DNA from: Gloeopeniophorella convolvens
Lineage: Eukaryota; Basidiomycota; Agaricomycetes; Russulales
Assembly (NCBI GenBank): GCA_022496205.1
Contig: WTXD01000155.1
Span: forward strand, 1-25,313
Direction: 5' to 3'
Length of the DNA stretch: 25,313 nucleotides
The notes beneath the pieces were generated by a model. That model was not told the origin of the DNA, made no database searches, and saw nothing but the letters and a program-made list of their open reading frames with translations. Below, piece by piece: positions 9,715 through 19,780 of the stretch. The stretch's first letter is position 1. Each line of letters starts with the position of its first letter. Both the position numbers and the translations under genes were made by a program.

Positions 9715-10684
9715 GTGTGCATATTCACGCGGACAACAATCGTACTTCGGCGCATGTGTCTCTCCATGTCATATATTGTTATTTCATATATTTACACAAT
9801 GGTTTGCATCTTATAGCCTAGTAGTGACAAGTCTGCCCAAAATAATGATACCTTTGTTGCTTTCATGACAGTTGCATGCACGTCCCAGTAGCAGCCTGCG
9901 CCTACATCCACATATACTTTACGATCCGGATATACTCACTTAGGTCCTAGGCAAATTTCCAAGGTGATACAGAGATGGGGAGTGGTTGAACGAAGAGAAA
10001 TGGTACGGACCTGTATTGGCTTGGGGTGTCGGGGAGAGGGACCGGCTCGTGAACCGATCACTCGGAAGTCCGAGCTCGGACCGGAAGCAATCTGCCTTGC
10101 CGCAGGGGTCCTGCATGCGCGTGACTCGATGCTGCCTCACCGTGGCCCTGTCGAATATGATGACTTCGGATATATCCGAAACCACCTTCCGTCTTCCTCA
10201 CTGCGCCACCAAGCACGCATGCAGCCAGTGCTCCCTCAAACGCTGTGCAGTCACTTTGTTACATACGATATGAGTAAATAGTCTGTAGCATAGAATCAAC
10301 TATTTGGCTCGGTCAAGGGAAGTCACCGCCGCACAATCCAAGGGCATAACTGATAGTGACTGGGACAATGGTTCGACAGAACAGGAACAGCCTCCTGAGG
10401 GCATGCGCATGAAACCAGGATCATGTTCAAGGCGTTGCATTCGTTGGTGCTGTATGGAGCAGTGCCCGTCCTCCCTGATCGTCCGCGAGGAGCTCAACAG
10501 GCGGCAGGTGCGTTTTTGCGCCCCCAACGCTATGAATGGGGTTCTGATATCATAACACAGATGTGTAATCGCACCGCAGGTAACCGAAACTCACTCGCGT
10601 GCTAGGTTTCGCCCTCGTGATAAAAAAAGACGCGATCACCGAAGCAACACCATCCTTCAAACCCCTACAACCTCTGCTATTGCG
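9715..10684. other. Intergenic region upstream of the left Spt5-like gene
   Basis: This 970-bp region has no supported exon; the short open frames in it lack family resemblance and plausible splice links. It should include the 3' flank of the 277-aa protein gene and the promoter of the Spt5-like gene. An A-run (TAAAAAAAGACG) lies about 60 bp before the Spt5-like start codon. Confidence 0.5.
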
Positions 10685-13600
10685 ATGTCTACCCTCTCGG
10701 TGAGTTGCACAGTTGACTCGAGCAGGAAGCCCGCTGAATGACACACGCAGCCTTGGGACTTCCTAGATCTTTACGCACAGCGCGACGATCGCGAAGAAGA
10801 TGACCTGGACGACGAGGAGGAAGAGGATTTCGGTGCGCATCTCACCTGCCTGCGCCCTCAGCGGCTCATAGCCTTCTTCCAGATAATTTCTTGGACGAGG
10901 TCGGTGGCAGCGACGCGGGAGAGACAACGGACAACGACCGAAGTCTCACACCGGAACGCAGGCTCGTCCCTTTACCCCGCAGGCACGAGGTGGCCACGAG
11001 CGAGGCGGACGACCTTGAACGCGAAGCCAGGAGGTTCGTCGCCGCCCTGATTACCGGCCAACCTGCCCAAGATAGCGAGGTCCTGGCCTATGTGCCGCTT
11101 GAGATGGATCCCGGGATATGGTGTTTTGCAGTCAAGGTGATGTAACCTCCACGTGTCCAGCTTCCCATACTGACTAGCTGTGCGCGATCTATGAAACCAG
11201 CTGGGATTCGAACGCGATCTGGTCTTCCAGATCGCGCGGCGATGCCTCACTCCCACGGAAAGAACCCCACCGCGAATCAACCACGCGTTCAGCCGAGACA
11301 GCATTCCGGGCTACATCTTCATTGAGGCGCCCACGCTTCCGGATGCTTTCCGCGCCGTTGACGGCCTTGTCACCGTGCGCCACAACGCGGCGCCTCGTCT
11401 CATCGACCTCGAGTGGCGCTTGCCTCTCCTTCAACGCCGAAGTCCCACAGCCTCGAATCCTGTGGAAGGGCAATGGGTCCGCGCATTGTGTGGCTTGTAC
11501 CGCGGTGACGTAGGCTTCGTTTGCAGAGGCGTCCAAGATTCATCCGAGGAGCATGCACTCGTAGCATTCGTACCGAGGCTGCGACCACGGAACGAGATGA
11601 AGCAGCACCGGTCCGGCCCATCAAAGAGGAAGAGACAAGGGCGGCCTGCTCCGCGCTTGTGGACGGAGATGGAGGTCATCCAAGAATGGGGAATGGAGCG
11701 CCTCATCTCGTATGGACGCGGCCGATTCCGCTTCAACGACGTAGACTACGAATGTGGCCTGGTACTTTGGCGGATACCGGTTTCGCACATCGTGCGCGAG
11801 GATCACGCGCCTACTAATCTGGATCTTTTCGCACAGTCTTCAGATATGCGAGGGCATGATACATTCCGCCCATGGTTAACCTTTTCGGTACAGGACGGGA
11901 TCGAGTCCGGAGCCCGTGTCATAGGCGTCGCGGGACCCTTGCGAGGCGTCGTTGGGCGCGTGTTCCAAGCGACGACTTCTACTGTGTCGCTCGTTGCGGC
12001 GCATACAACTGGCAGCTCCCATCGGTACGACTTGGTGCCCAAAAGGGAGCTCCTCCCATACTTCGTTCCGGGAGACAACGTCAAGGACCGCTGGTCATCA
12101 TCCGCGGGTATTGTCATCAAAACAGACCACGAGAGTCACGCGCTGGTATACTTGCACAACGAAGATCGTTCAGAGGCAGGTTTCTCTCACGTTATCGCGC
12201 GCGTGCGTTAATATATGGGGTAGATAACGGCACGGGTGTTCGAAGTCGAAAGCCACCGCCCGGTACTGCACGAGTACCGCATCTCTGAAGGAACCTGGGT
12301 GGAATGGGGGACGTTAGTCACCCGCCGCGGGGTCGTCGTCCAAAGCCAACTGGAAAGCAAGTTACGGGTTAAAGAGGAGGGCACGAAAGATACCGTGAGT
12401 TCTTGTGAGTAGCTGCCCTCGTAAAGGCTGACACCTTGGCTGCCGCTCAGTGGGAATTCGACGCCGACGAAGTGCGAGTCGCCCCGTTTCAGGGCGAGTC
12501 GGCGCTGCGGCTTGCCCCGGTGCAGCGCGAGCCGGTGCAAGTGCCTGATGCAAACTGGCAAGGGCGTGATGGGAAGGATATCTTGGTTACACATGGGCCA
12601 CGTAAGGGACAGATCGGAACCGTGCACAACTCCAATGAAGAGGGTGCAATTGTGCGGTTTCACTCAGACTTCGCCACCAACTCCGCCCAGGGCCACTTTG
12701 TGAAATGGGACTGGGTCTCCATGAGGTAAGTGCTAAGCCTTTCTATTCGAATGCACCTAACCTGGACGTTGCAGACATCCAAGCGAGCGGTGGCTCTCCC
12801 GGACGCGCCCATCGTCGCCGACGCGACGTACTGCAACACCAGAACCAGACCCGGGACCATCCCAAAGTCGCGCGACGCCCCCGCCGGAGCCACGGCCTTC
12901 CTGGGAGGTTTTGTGGCCGGCGTATGAGCGAGGTACGCATCTTCCCAATAACCAGCCTCGCGGTCGCAGTAGAGGATGAAGAGCGATGGGGCAAGTCGGG
13001 TGGCGATCAAGCACACTAGAGGATGCCACTGAAACTCCAGTATATTACAGGAGGTCAAAGCTAAGGAGCTAAGACGCTACTGGCAGGTCCTTATATACTA
13101 CAAGGTACCTACTGACTAAGCTACTGGTTCGGGTTCATGTGGGTCAGGAAGCGCGGAGTACAAGTGGGGCATGCTATAAATAGACATGCTGACTGAACAC
13201 TCACTCAGCTGACGTCACCATCAGTCAGCAGTGAGTCATCCGCGTTTCGTCAGCGTCATGGCCTAGCCCGGTCACGAGTCTCATCACGTGCTCGGTCACG
13301 TGACTGTGGAGAACTCGGTCCAAGGGCGAGGCGTCGAAGCCGGTCATCTATGCTCGTCAGTCCCTCCTGCTGCTGGTCGTACCGCACCAGGTTGGCACGG
13401 ATATCTGCAGACGTCAGAAGGGGCGTCGGGGTCGGTCCGCCCGGCCCGGAAGTGAGCGCGTCTCATTCTCGGACAGCGGAAGATCATTGGATTCACGAGG
13501 ACAAAGTCCGTGAAGTGATGATCCACAAGCGGCTGGCTTTAGCGGTGCGTGATCCGAACGGGACCAGTGGCCCGATTGGCCAGTCTGCGAAGACTGTGGC

Positions 13601-13898
13601 CTTGTCGAAGAGAACGATCGATCCGGGGCCAGGAGAAGTAGTCGTGAGTATGGTGCGATGCAGAGTAGTCCGCCAGGTTGCGGTCGACCCGCGAACCCTC
13701 GTGCCGTGGCTACCTGGAGTGGGCGATTCCGTGATCGTCGTAGTACCGCCGTGGTTGGGATGGGTAGGTACAGTCAAAGGGATCACGGAACTTGACTCTG
13801 CGCGTCTCCATGCCGTGCTATTTGACGACTCATTCCCATCCCCCAATCATATCAGTCACTTTGAGTACTCAGAGATAGTTTCCATCCTAGATACATGA
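10685..13898 (+). CDS. Spt5-like protein (NGN domain plus several KOW-like segments), eight exons
   Basis: Exons: 10685-10699, 10751-10832, 10883-11136, 11201-12202, 12224-12394, 12451-12725, 12775-12932, 13477-13898, giving 792 residues in one frame. The N-terminus is acidic (DDLDDEEEEDF), as in Spt5. An NGN domain follows at residues about 112-180: WCFAVK, then LGFERDLVFQIARRCL, then AFSRDSIPGYIFIEAP and AVDGLVTVR, the classic Spt5 signature. KOW-like segments lie near residues 205-232 (EGQWVRALCGLYRGDVGFV), 350-380 (GPLRGVVGRVF), 401-425, 548-575 (GPRKGQIGTVHN) and 735-757. Canonical Spt5 is an RNA polymerase II elongation factor that binds Spt4 through NGN. This protein is shorter than canonical Spt5 (roughly 1,000 residues) and has no heptad-like C-terminal repeat, so it is probably a paralogue, not the housekeeping copy. 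Intron phases 0,1,0,0,0,2,1 match the copy at 16836-19433. Intron 4 is 21 nt (or 33 nt if the donor is at 12191), and intron 7 is 544 nt; both are abnormal. Confidence 0.85.
12933..13476 (+). other. Enlarged intron 7 of the left Spt5-like gene (544 nt)
   Basis: The donor G|GTACGC at 12933 and acceptor CTCGGACAG ending at 13476 join exons in phase 1, exactly as in the paralogue, whose intron here is 60 nt. The surplus of nearly 490 nt is AT-richer than the exons and contains promoter-like motifs (listed separately). An alternative reading splices out only 12933-12969 (GTACGC...TCGCAG) and then ends at a TAG near 13017, giving a shortened protein without the last KOW. I prefer the long intron because the downstream exon is homologous to the last exon of the paralogue. 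Confidence 0.7.
13175..13304. promoter_or_regulatory. Cluster of TATA, CRE, AP-1/Gcn4 and CACGTG-like sites inside intron 7
   Basis: TATAAATA lies at 13175-13182, a perfect CRE palindrome TGACGTCA at 13210-13217, TGAGTCA at 13232-13238, CACGTG at 13285-13290, and GTCACGTGAC at 13295-13304. Such sites normally mark fungal promoters (ATF/CREB, Gcn4 and bHLH families). Here they lie within a spliced gene, which suggests an inserted promoter-bearing fragment or an internal promoter. Function is inferred from consensus only. Confidence 0.4.
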
Positions 13899-14233
13899 CT
13901 CGCGCATTGATTTGCTACAAGAATGTATAATGGTGCTCATGCTTGAGCGACGAGTGCCTTCGCAATTAAACCGGACTCGCCGTCATGACTGTCTTCCGGG
14001 TTCGGATGAGGTCAGCAACGGAGACTCCTTATGTGGCTGAGATGCCACGCGCGCGCAACATTAACTAATCACCATGCAATCACGTGAAACCTTGCCCACT
14101 ATTGCAACCGGCCGGCGGCTGGAATCACCAGGGGACAGCGGCCAAAGAGCTCATACGCATTGTCCATTTTGGACGCTTTTGGACATTTTTGACATCAGGT
14201 GGACTAATTTGTACAAAATCGAACCATATAGAC
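13899..14233. other. Intergenic region between the Spt5-like gene and the coiled-coil gene
   Basis: This 335-bp region contains no exon that I can support. Near 14163-14190 the motif TTTTGGAC recurs in short order (CATTTTGGACGCTTTTGGAC). The upstream extension of the coiled-coil frame to 14084 has no ATG and is probably leader sequence. Confidence 0.5.
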
Positions 14234-15673
14234 ATGGCGTGGACAAAGGGCAATTCGGTTTTTCCTGATGTCCCCGCGATTCCCGCCGCCGACTCCCACG
14301 CTACTGCGAAAGCGCCCGTCTTCTGGACCTGGGACTACGACTCCTTCCTCATCACGCACGGTTCTGAGTGCACCGCCTGCTCGTCCTACTTGGGCCATCT
14401 CAATGATGGTGACCCGTCCTGGATACCATCCTGCGGAGCTCGCGAGCACTGGATCTCTACGCTCGAACAGCGTGGATGGGATCGCGCCACGTCCGAGACG
14501 GCCCGCGACCTCGCGCAGCGAAACCACGAGATTGCCGAGGCCCGCGACTTCACCAGGACCGTGGTGGCAGACGCCGAGAAAAAGCTAGCAGACGCTGTGG
14601 CAGCCCGTGACCAAGCCGTCCAAGACCGAGTTGAGACGCGCTCATGGGCACAGCACCTCCAGGACCGAGTCCACGAGCTGGAAGCCAAACTTCAGGCCTC
14701 CGAGTCCAAGTCCCGGACCCAGACCAGCGAGGTGGACCAGTTGCGCGACCGCATCGTTGCACTGGACGCTGAGCTTAGCGACTTGCGTTCGGCCCAGTCC
14801 CAGTCCCAGTCCGGGGACGTTCACGCTAGAAAACGCCCACACGACAACTCAGACCGCAGAACTCATGGCGCGGGTGGATCGACCATTCAACGGTCAGGTC
14901 ATGGCAAAGCCCCGAACTGGTCCGGCTACCAGTTGCGTACCGTCTTCGATGCTCAGAACCTCGTCGCGAACGCCGCCGTGAACCCTGAGGCATTGGCAAA
15001 GTCTAGGGCACTGTTTCGATCGCTGAATGGGCGCCAGAATCTACTGCCCGCGCAGGCCGCATTCCTTGCCGCTCGGGAGGAGGCAGTAATGGCGGCGCGA
15101 GAGGCGTACGACTCCCGGACCCCTGGTGCGTCGTACAGAGGGGGAGGGAGTACTGTTTGTGACACGACGGTTAACCTATCCCTTGTAGAAAAAGAAAAAC
15201 GCGCGGAAGTGCTGCCGAAAACGTTGGTGAAACATACCAGCGCTCCTCCGAGCATCCGCTCCGGTATCGAAGATTGGCAGGAGTACCTCTGCCACAACGT
15301 CTCGCAAACGCCGAAAGGCATGATCCCGGAGATCTCCGCACGCCGTGGTGCGATATTGGACCGCGAAGCACTCCGCGCGCATCTGGACATCTTGCAGTGT
15401 GGAGTCGATCCGGTCCACGTTGCTGCTCACCGCTCGCTGCGCCCCGCCTTCGAAAACATACTATGGGGCCTATTCTCAATCAGTGGCTACTACGAGCGCA
15501 TCCTGGGTGCGCGCAACGTATCTGTCGACACTCATGATGAAGGCATTCGACTCCAATTCTTCCCATCGGACGCCCGGAACGCTACAGTTGACGATGTAGC
15601 CGCTCACTTTGCGCACATGGGGTTCCAGCCCCGCTCAGAACGACTCCTCGCGATTGAACAATATGCTATTTGA
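14234..15673 (+). CDS. Coiled-coil protein of unknown function, 479 aa unspliced (458 aa if a 63-nt intron is removed)
   Basis: The frame is open from 14084, but the first in-frame ATG is 14234. Residues 30-75 contain a possible metal site: C46, C49 (ECTAC), H55, C67 and H72. Residues about 76-186 form a long, charged heptad-like stretch (RNHEIAEARDFTRTVVADAE, ELEAKLQASESK, QLRDRIVALDAELSDL), a clear coiled-coil. A basic, polar linker follows (ARKRPH), then a C-terminal part of about 250 residues (NWSGYQLRTVFDAQN, SGYYERILGARNV) without a recognised family. Bases 15126-15188 (GTGCGT...CTTGTAG) look like a 63-nt intron; its length is a multiple of three, so the frame stays open either way. The gene lies between two Spt5-like genes that point toward it. 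I do not recognise its function; a DNA-associated or scaffold role would be a guess. Confidence 0.72.
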   Translation: MAWTKGNSVFPDVPAIPAADSHATAKAPVFWTWDYDSFLITHGSECTACSSYLGHLNDGDPSWIPSCGAREHWISTLEQRGWDRATSETARDLAQRNHEIAEARDFTRTVVADAEKKLADAVAARDQAVQDRVETRSWAQHLQDRVHELEAKLQASESKSRTQTSEVDQLRDRIVALDAELSDLRSAQSQSQSGDVHARKRPHDNSDRRTHGAGGSTIQRSGHGKAPNWSGYQLRTVFDAQNLVANAAVNPEALAKSRALFRSLNGRQNLLPAQAAFLAAREEAVMAAREAYDSRTPGASYRGGGSTVCDTTVNLSLVEKEKRAEVLPKTLVKHTSAPPSIRSGIEDWQEYLCHNVSQTPKGMIPEISARRGAILDREALRAHLDILQCGVDPVHVAAHRSLRPAFENILWGLFSISGYYERILGARNVSVDTHDEGIRLQFFPSDARNATVDDVAAHFAHMGFQPRSERLLAIEQYAI

Positions 15674-15909
15674 CGCCGCAACGTTGGGATAGCTCACGCA
15701 CCGGAAAATCTGGCCGAGTGGCCCGACTCACCTACGATCGCTGAGATCAGCACCACCTTCCCGTGGCCTGCAAATGCTACTTTCACCGCAAGCGCACTCA
15801 CTACCCCAACTCTTATCCTATCCTGCCTCCGTTCACTACCCTCACCACGACTTCGACGGCTATAGCTGACCGTGATGGACAAAATACACTTTCCCCTTGT
15901 TTCGGTCAC

Positions 15910-16078
15910 GAGATCTTGCGATATCTTGCAAGATATCACAAGATATCGCGATATCCCGCGATATATCGCAAGATATCGCGATATTTTTAGAGATCTTCAG
16001 GATCTGATTTCCATACCTTGGTTTCACGATCGTGATCTTCAGATATATCGCGGAGATATCTCTAGATATCTCTCTCAC
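15910..16078. repeat. Cluster of overlapping GATATC/GCGATATC palindromes
   Basis: Perfect palindromes follow one another: 18 bp at 15920-15937 (GATATCTTGCAAGATATC), 14 bp at 15942-15955 (GATATCGCGATATC), 12 bp at 15958-15969 (GCGATATATCGC), 12 bp at 15973-15984 (ATATCGCGATAT) and 12 bp at 16024-16035 (TCACGATCGTGA), then more GATATC copies to 16078. Translation in any frame gives only low-complexity repeats, so it is not coding. It lies in the interval between the coiled-coil gene and the right Spt5-like gene. Confidence 0.85.
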
Positions 16079-16835
16079 AAAACCGGGACCCAGACTTTGC
16101 CTCCGCAGGCGGTCAAAACCCATGTTCTTGTTTCACTCAAGAGATCTCCGAATATCTTCAGAGAAAACAATCGTCAATCGATCGGCAGCAGGGGTTATCT
16201 AGATTACCTGTCTGTGAATTGCATATACCTATGATTGGGTACCATGCGGCCAGCTGTGCACCATATACTTGCCATGTGCTCACATCGCCGAAGCCCTGCT
16301 CTCGGTGTCTGCTTTCTGCGGGTCCCATCGGGTGACCCCCTCTCATCGTCCCCTCTCTGCTTATGTATGTCATCGGACCACCGGCACTCAAGCACCTACT
16401 GGCTGCCTGTTGTGGCAGTCAGTGTTCGAGGGTGGGATCGTTGAGTGGGCAACCGAAGCTCGTCTGCATGATGCCCGGGCCAATCTTCATCATTGCCATG
16501 TGACTACATCGCCGCGTGAATGTGTTCCCTTTATATGACCATAAACGTACCCAGTCCTGATAGCCACGCTCCAGCAGTCCGGCCGGACCCTGTGGACCTT
16601 AGGTAAGATCATCACACCACTAGCTTGCGGCTGCACACAAGCTGCACAGTCGTCGTTGACTGTGCAGACTGCAAGTCCGGTGGACTCGTTAGTAGACTTG
16701 GTCAGACGGTAGAGCAGTGACAATCGATTCCATGGAAATCCCTTGGTGCTCGCGATAGTCTCCAATTGACGCGTGTGTAGTCACAGATGACAGACGCGCC
16801 TCCCCCGGGAGACAACGGACATACACGCGAAAACT
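16079..16835. other. Non-coding interval before the end of the right Spt5-like gene
   Basis: No exon is supported in this stretch; the short open frames look random. It is the 3' flank of the minus-strand Spt5-like copy, and with 15674-15909 it completes the gap after the coiled-coil gene. It contains the hairpin at 16642-16667. Confidence 0.5.
16642..16667. repeat. Perfect 10-bp hairpin with 6-nt loop
   Basis: CTGCACAGTC at 16642-16651 and GACTGTGCAG at 16658-16667 are perfect inverse complements around GTCGTT. It lies about 170 bp past the stop codon of the right Spt5-like gene, possibly in its 3' untranslated region. No further evidence for function. Confidence 0.7.
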
Positions 16836-19433
16836 CTAGTACTCTAGGATGGTCACAACGTCCTTCGCCTGCACCGTAATTGGCCACTCATGGCTAGTCC
16901 CTTCTCCCATCTTCATAACACATGTATCCCCATCGTAGGATACAACACGTCCGGTCATGCCAGTGTACGGGCGCGTCACAATGGCCGCCTTGTTTCCTGG
17001 GGCCGGTTTCCATGGGGTTAGATGTCGGGGATCGATGGCGATCTCTCTCCTTCGTTTGCGGTGTACCACGGAGACAACCACTTCACCTTCTCCCGGTTCC
17101 ACTGTCGGAGTCCCTCGCACTGTGCGAGCACCGAGATCTCTGTAGGTCCACGCGCTGCTTGACTCTGGGACCCCCTTGAAGTCTAGTGGTATGATGTAGT
17201 CCCGTAGTACAAGGGCCATCTCGAGATCCAACAACCATTTCGCGCCTGACGTAGCCCGAAGCTTGGTCAGTCCTATGATCACACCAAAAGTTGGGTTGGA
17301 CGTACCTTCGCCTTCCTCAATCGGTGTGGATTCCCTTTCTGGGATCAACTCCGGATCAGGTGGCGGCGTGGCAGCGCGAAGGGAGGATGACGCCAGCGGG
17401 GCTTCCTTGTACAGGTTGGAGCCGATTCTACAGCAGAATATGAACTTATCTTGCACATCACGCAAAGCACCACTCACAGGAATTTGAACGTCCCCCAGGA
17501 GACTCTCTCCGGCCGTGTCCCGTACTGGTATAGCCTCGATTGGAATTCGACAATCAGGCCGCACTGGTCTACGTCCTTGATGACGCCTTCATACCCCTTC
17601 CAGTTGCCAACGGTGACCAGGATCCGATGGCCCACGTAGCCCTGGAGTCGAGGCAGCGTCTGGGCACGTTCGTCCTGCATCTGGGCAAAACTGAGCTCCT
17701 TTACGTGGAATTCCAACTGCGAAGGTTCAGCATGGCTAATTCGACTACAGCGCAGAAATATGGGCTTACCATCTCGCGCCGGTCCTCATCCCACACACGC
17801 GCTCGCCCATCTAGCTCCCACACCACCTTGGCGCGTCGACTGCGTTTCTGAACGTCACGCGGGTTCACGTAATTGACCCACGTGCCTTCCATGATCCGCA
17901 GGTATTGATTCGTAGGGTCATGGAAGCGTACAAAGTGTTGAGGGAGGGTGGTCTGGGTAAGACGCGTGTCAGTTTGGACGCTATGACATATTCACAAGAC
18001 TTACAATGAGGGCCGACCCGGGCTCGATGAAAGTCAGCGTACCGCCATCTTCTTCGCTGATCAACGCGATGATCCCATACGCGGGAGTCCAGCGCCCTCT
18101 GACAAAGTCACCGGCGCGGTAAAGGGGGCGGAGGTCCCATAGAGGACTCTGAAAGACGCGATCCTTCATGAGAGCCGCTCCTCGGCTTTCACAGTAGCTT
18201 CGGACCCTGACCGAGTCGTGATTCGGCCAGTGACACCCTGTAAGCTCCCTCTCTCAACCATGACCCGGTCGCCCGTTCCAAGCGAGTCTTGCACATGTCG
18301 CAGTAAGACTCCGCTGAAGTCGAATCGTTCCCGGATGCATGGCGCCAGGATGAAAGGACCGATGTCGGCAGGCACAACCTCTAGGACGCGAAGTGATTGG
18401 CTGGGGAATGACTTCAAGACGAGGCCATCTTGGTAGATGTCGCTCCGGAGCTTGTACCTGCCAGGATCGACCTCTTTCACCCTCCTCGGGCCGAGGAGAG
18501 TGATGAGTTCGGGGCCCGTTCGCACCTTCGGTTCAGGACGCGCCAGTCGTCCACGGGTCCCGCTGTCCGACCGAGAGATGGCGCCGTCTGGGACGCGCGG
18601 AACTAGCGCGACCACGCTATCAATATCTGACGAAGGGTCATACTCACACACATAACCCGTGTCTCCTCGGTACAGTCCCTCGAGACACTGTACCCACCGT
18701 CCCTCCTTCACGAGAGTTCCCACTGGGCTCCGTGTTGCGAGGAGCGCGGCGCGTTCGTGCGGAGGAACCAGAGTCGGCTCCCCGGCATGAAGCCGACTAG
18801 ACCTCGACGAGCCCGTTCAACCTCTGGCAATGGGCCTTCAATGAAGAGGTGACCCGGGATTCCTCTGCGCGCAAACACTGCTGCGGCGAGAGGCGGACGT
18901 GACTCGGTGGGGGACAGGCAGCGCGAGGCGATCCTCGAAACCAGCGTCTCTTCAAGTCCCAGCTGTGACACCCTCAGCGACCGCTCGGATCATCAAGCTT
19001 TCATGTCATAGGCCCACCTTGACCTTGACCATGTACAGCTCATGGTCTGCGGAAGTCGGGTGGAGTAGGTGCTGAGGCACCTGATCGCCATACCCATCGC
19101 GACGCATATATCGTCCGACCAGCTCCCGAACCCGGCTATCCAGGTTCTCAGCCTCCCGGGACAGCGCCTCGTTCTCGTTGTCAGAGTCGAGGACACGCCC
19201 AGCGTCATCATCCTCTTCCACAGAGTCGTCTGCGAAGAAATCATCTGGACGACCTGTCAGTCTTGTTCGTGCAATTTAAAACACCACGCACTGAGATCGT
19301 CCTCGTCAACCTCATCCTCGCTCTCCCGATCGTCCACCTGCGCCTCGAGGTCTAAGAATATGCTGGCCTGAATATCTTGGGTTAACCAACACTCTGCGTA
19401 CGACAATTCACGTACGGGTCTGTGGGACGACAT
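16836..19433 (-). pseudogene. Spt5-like protein (NGN plus KOW-like segments), eight exons, two frameshifts
   Basis: Minus-strand exons: 19433-19416, 19367-19292, 19244-19018, 18962-18005, 17952-17770, 17716-17478, 17427-17306, 17245-16836. Introns are 47-60 nt, and their positions and phases (0,1,0,0,0,2,1) equal those of the gene at 10685-13898. The product begins with an acidic region (EVDEDDL, SVEEDDDAG), then an NGN domain (ELYMVKVK, LGLEETLVSRIASRCLSP, ARRGIPGHLFIEGP, GLVGF). KOW-like segments follow (EGRWVQCLEGLYRGDTGYV, RGSLQGVTGRI, GNWKGYEGVI, RPYTGMTGRVV). Exon 4 contains two 1-bp losses: one at the C4 run 18780-18783 and one near 18170-18178, where frames overlap at TCATGAAG. Exon 4 is 958 nt, exactly two short of a whole number of codons after correction. 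Without correction the frame stops within the NGN/KOW linker. The full length would be about 744 residues. It is either a recent pseudogene or carries two sequencing errors. Confidence 0.8.
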
Positions 19434-19559
19434 TGTCGGATCTGAAAAGAAGGGTATACTCGCCCACCGAACCGAATATCAAGGACGGGGACTCAGAATG
19501 CAGTGCAAGGTGCGTTTTTCATTTACGCCTTCCATTGTCGTCTTACATTGTCGCTTAAG

Positions 19560-19780
19560 AAGACCGCCACATACACACCACAGGCAGCCTTATGAGCGGA
19601 TGTATCATGACGATATCATAACGACTATGGTGTCTAATTAAGAAGGCTGCATGCCGAAGGACAACGTGTCGGGTTCGCAGACATCACACTTCAGACAACC
19701 AGGGCAGTGTCAGCGCGTCGGAGCCTGGACGACTTGTCACGCAATGCCTCAACGCATACCCCACCGTTCTTGCGATACAA
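19560..19780. repeat. Dispersed repeat, copy A (upstream of the right Spt5-like gene)
   Basis: The segment shares CATACACACCACA, then TATCATGACG, then a long block starting at 19707 (GCGCGTCGGAGCCTGGACGA ... CACGCAATGCCTCAAC) with the window end at 25141-25313, in the same order and orientation. The last block differs at about four of its first 55 bases; the middle is less conserved. It lies 130-350 bp upstream of the Spt5-like start codon, so it may include promoter sequence. Confidence 0.7.

Noticed and set aside
13350..13898. Independent 182-codon gene
   Set aside because: From 13477 it is homologous to the last exon of the paralogous Spt5-like gene and joins the previous exon in phase; the part before 13477 is intron.
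15763..16234. Open frames through the palindrome cluster with repeated YRDI-type residues
   Set aside because: They are translations of the GATATC palindromes on both strands, low complexity, without start context or family.
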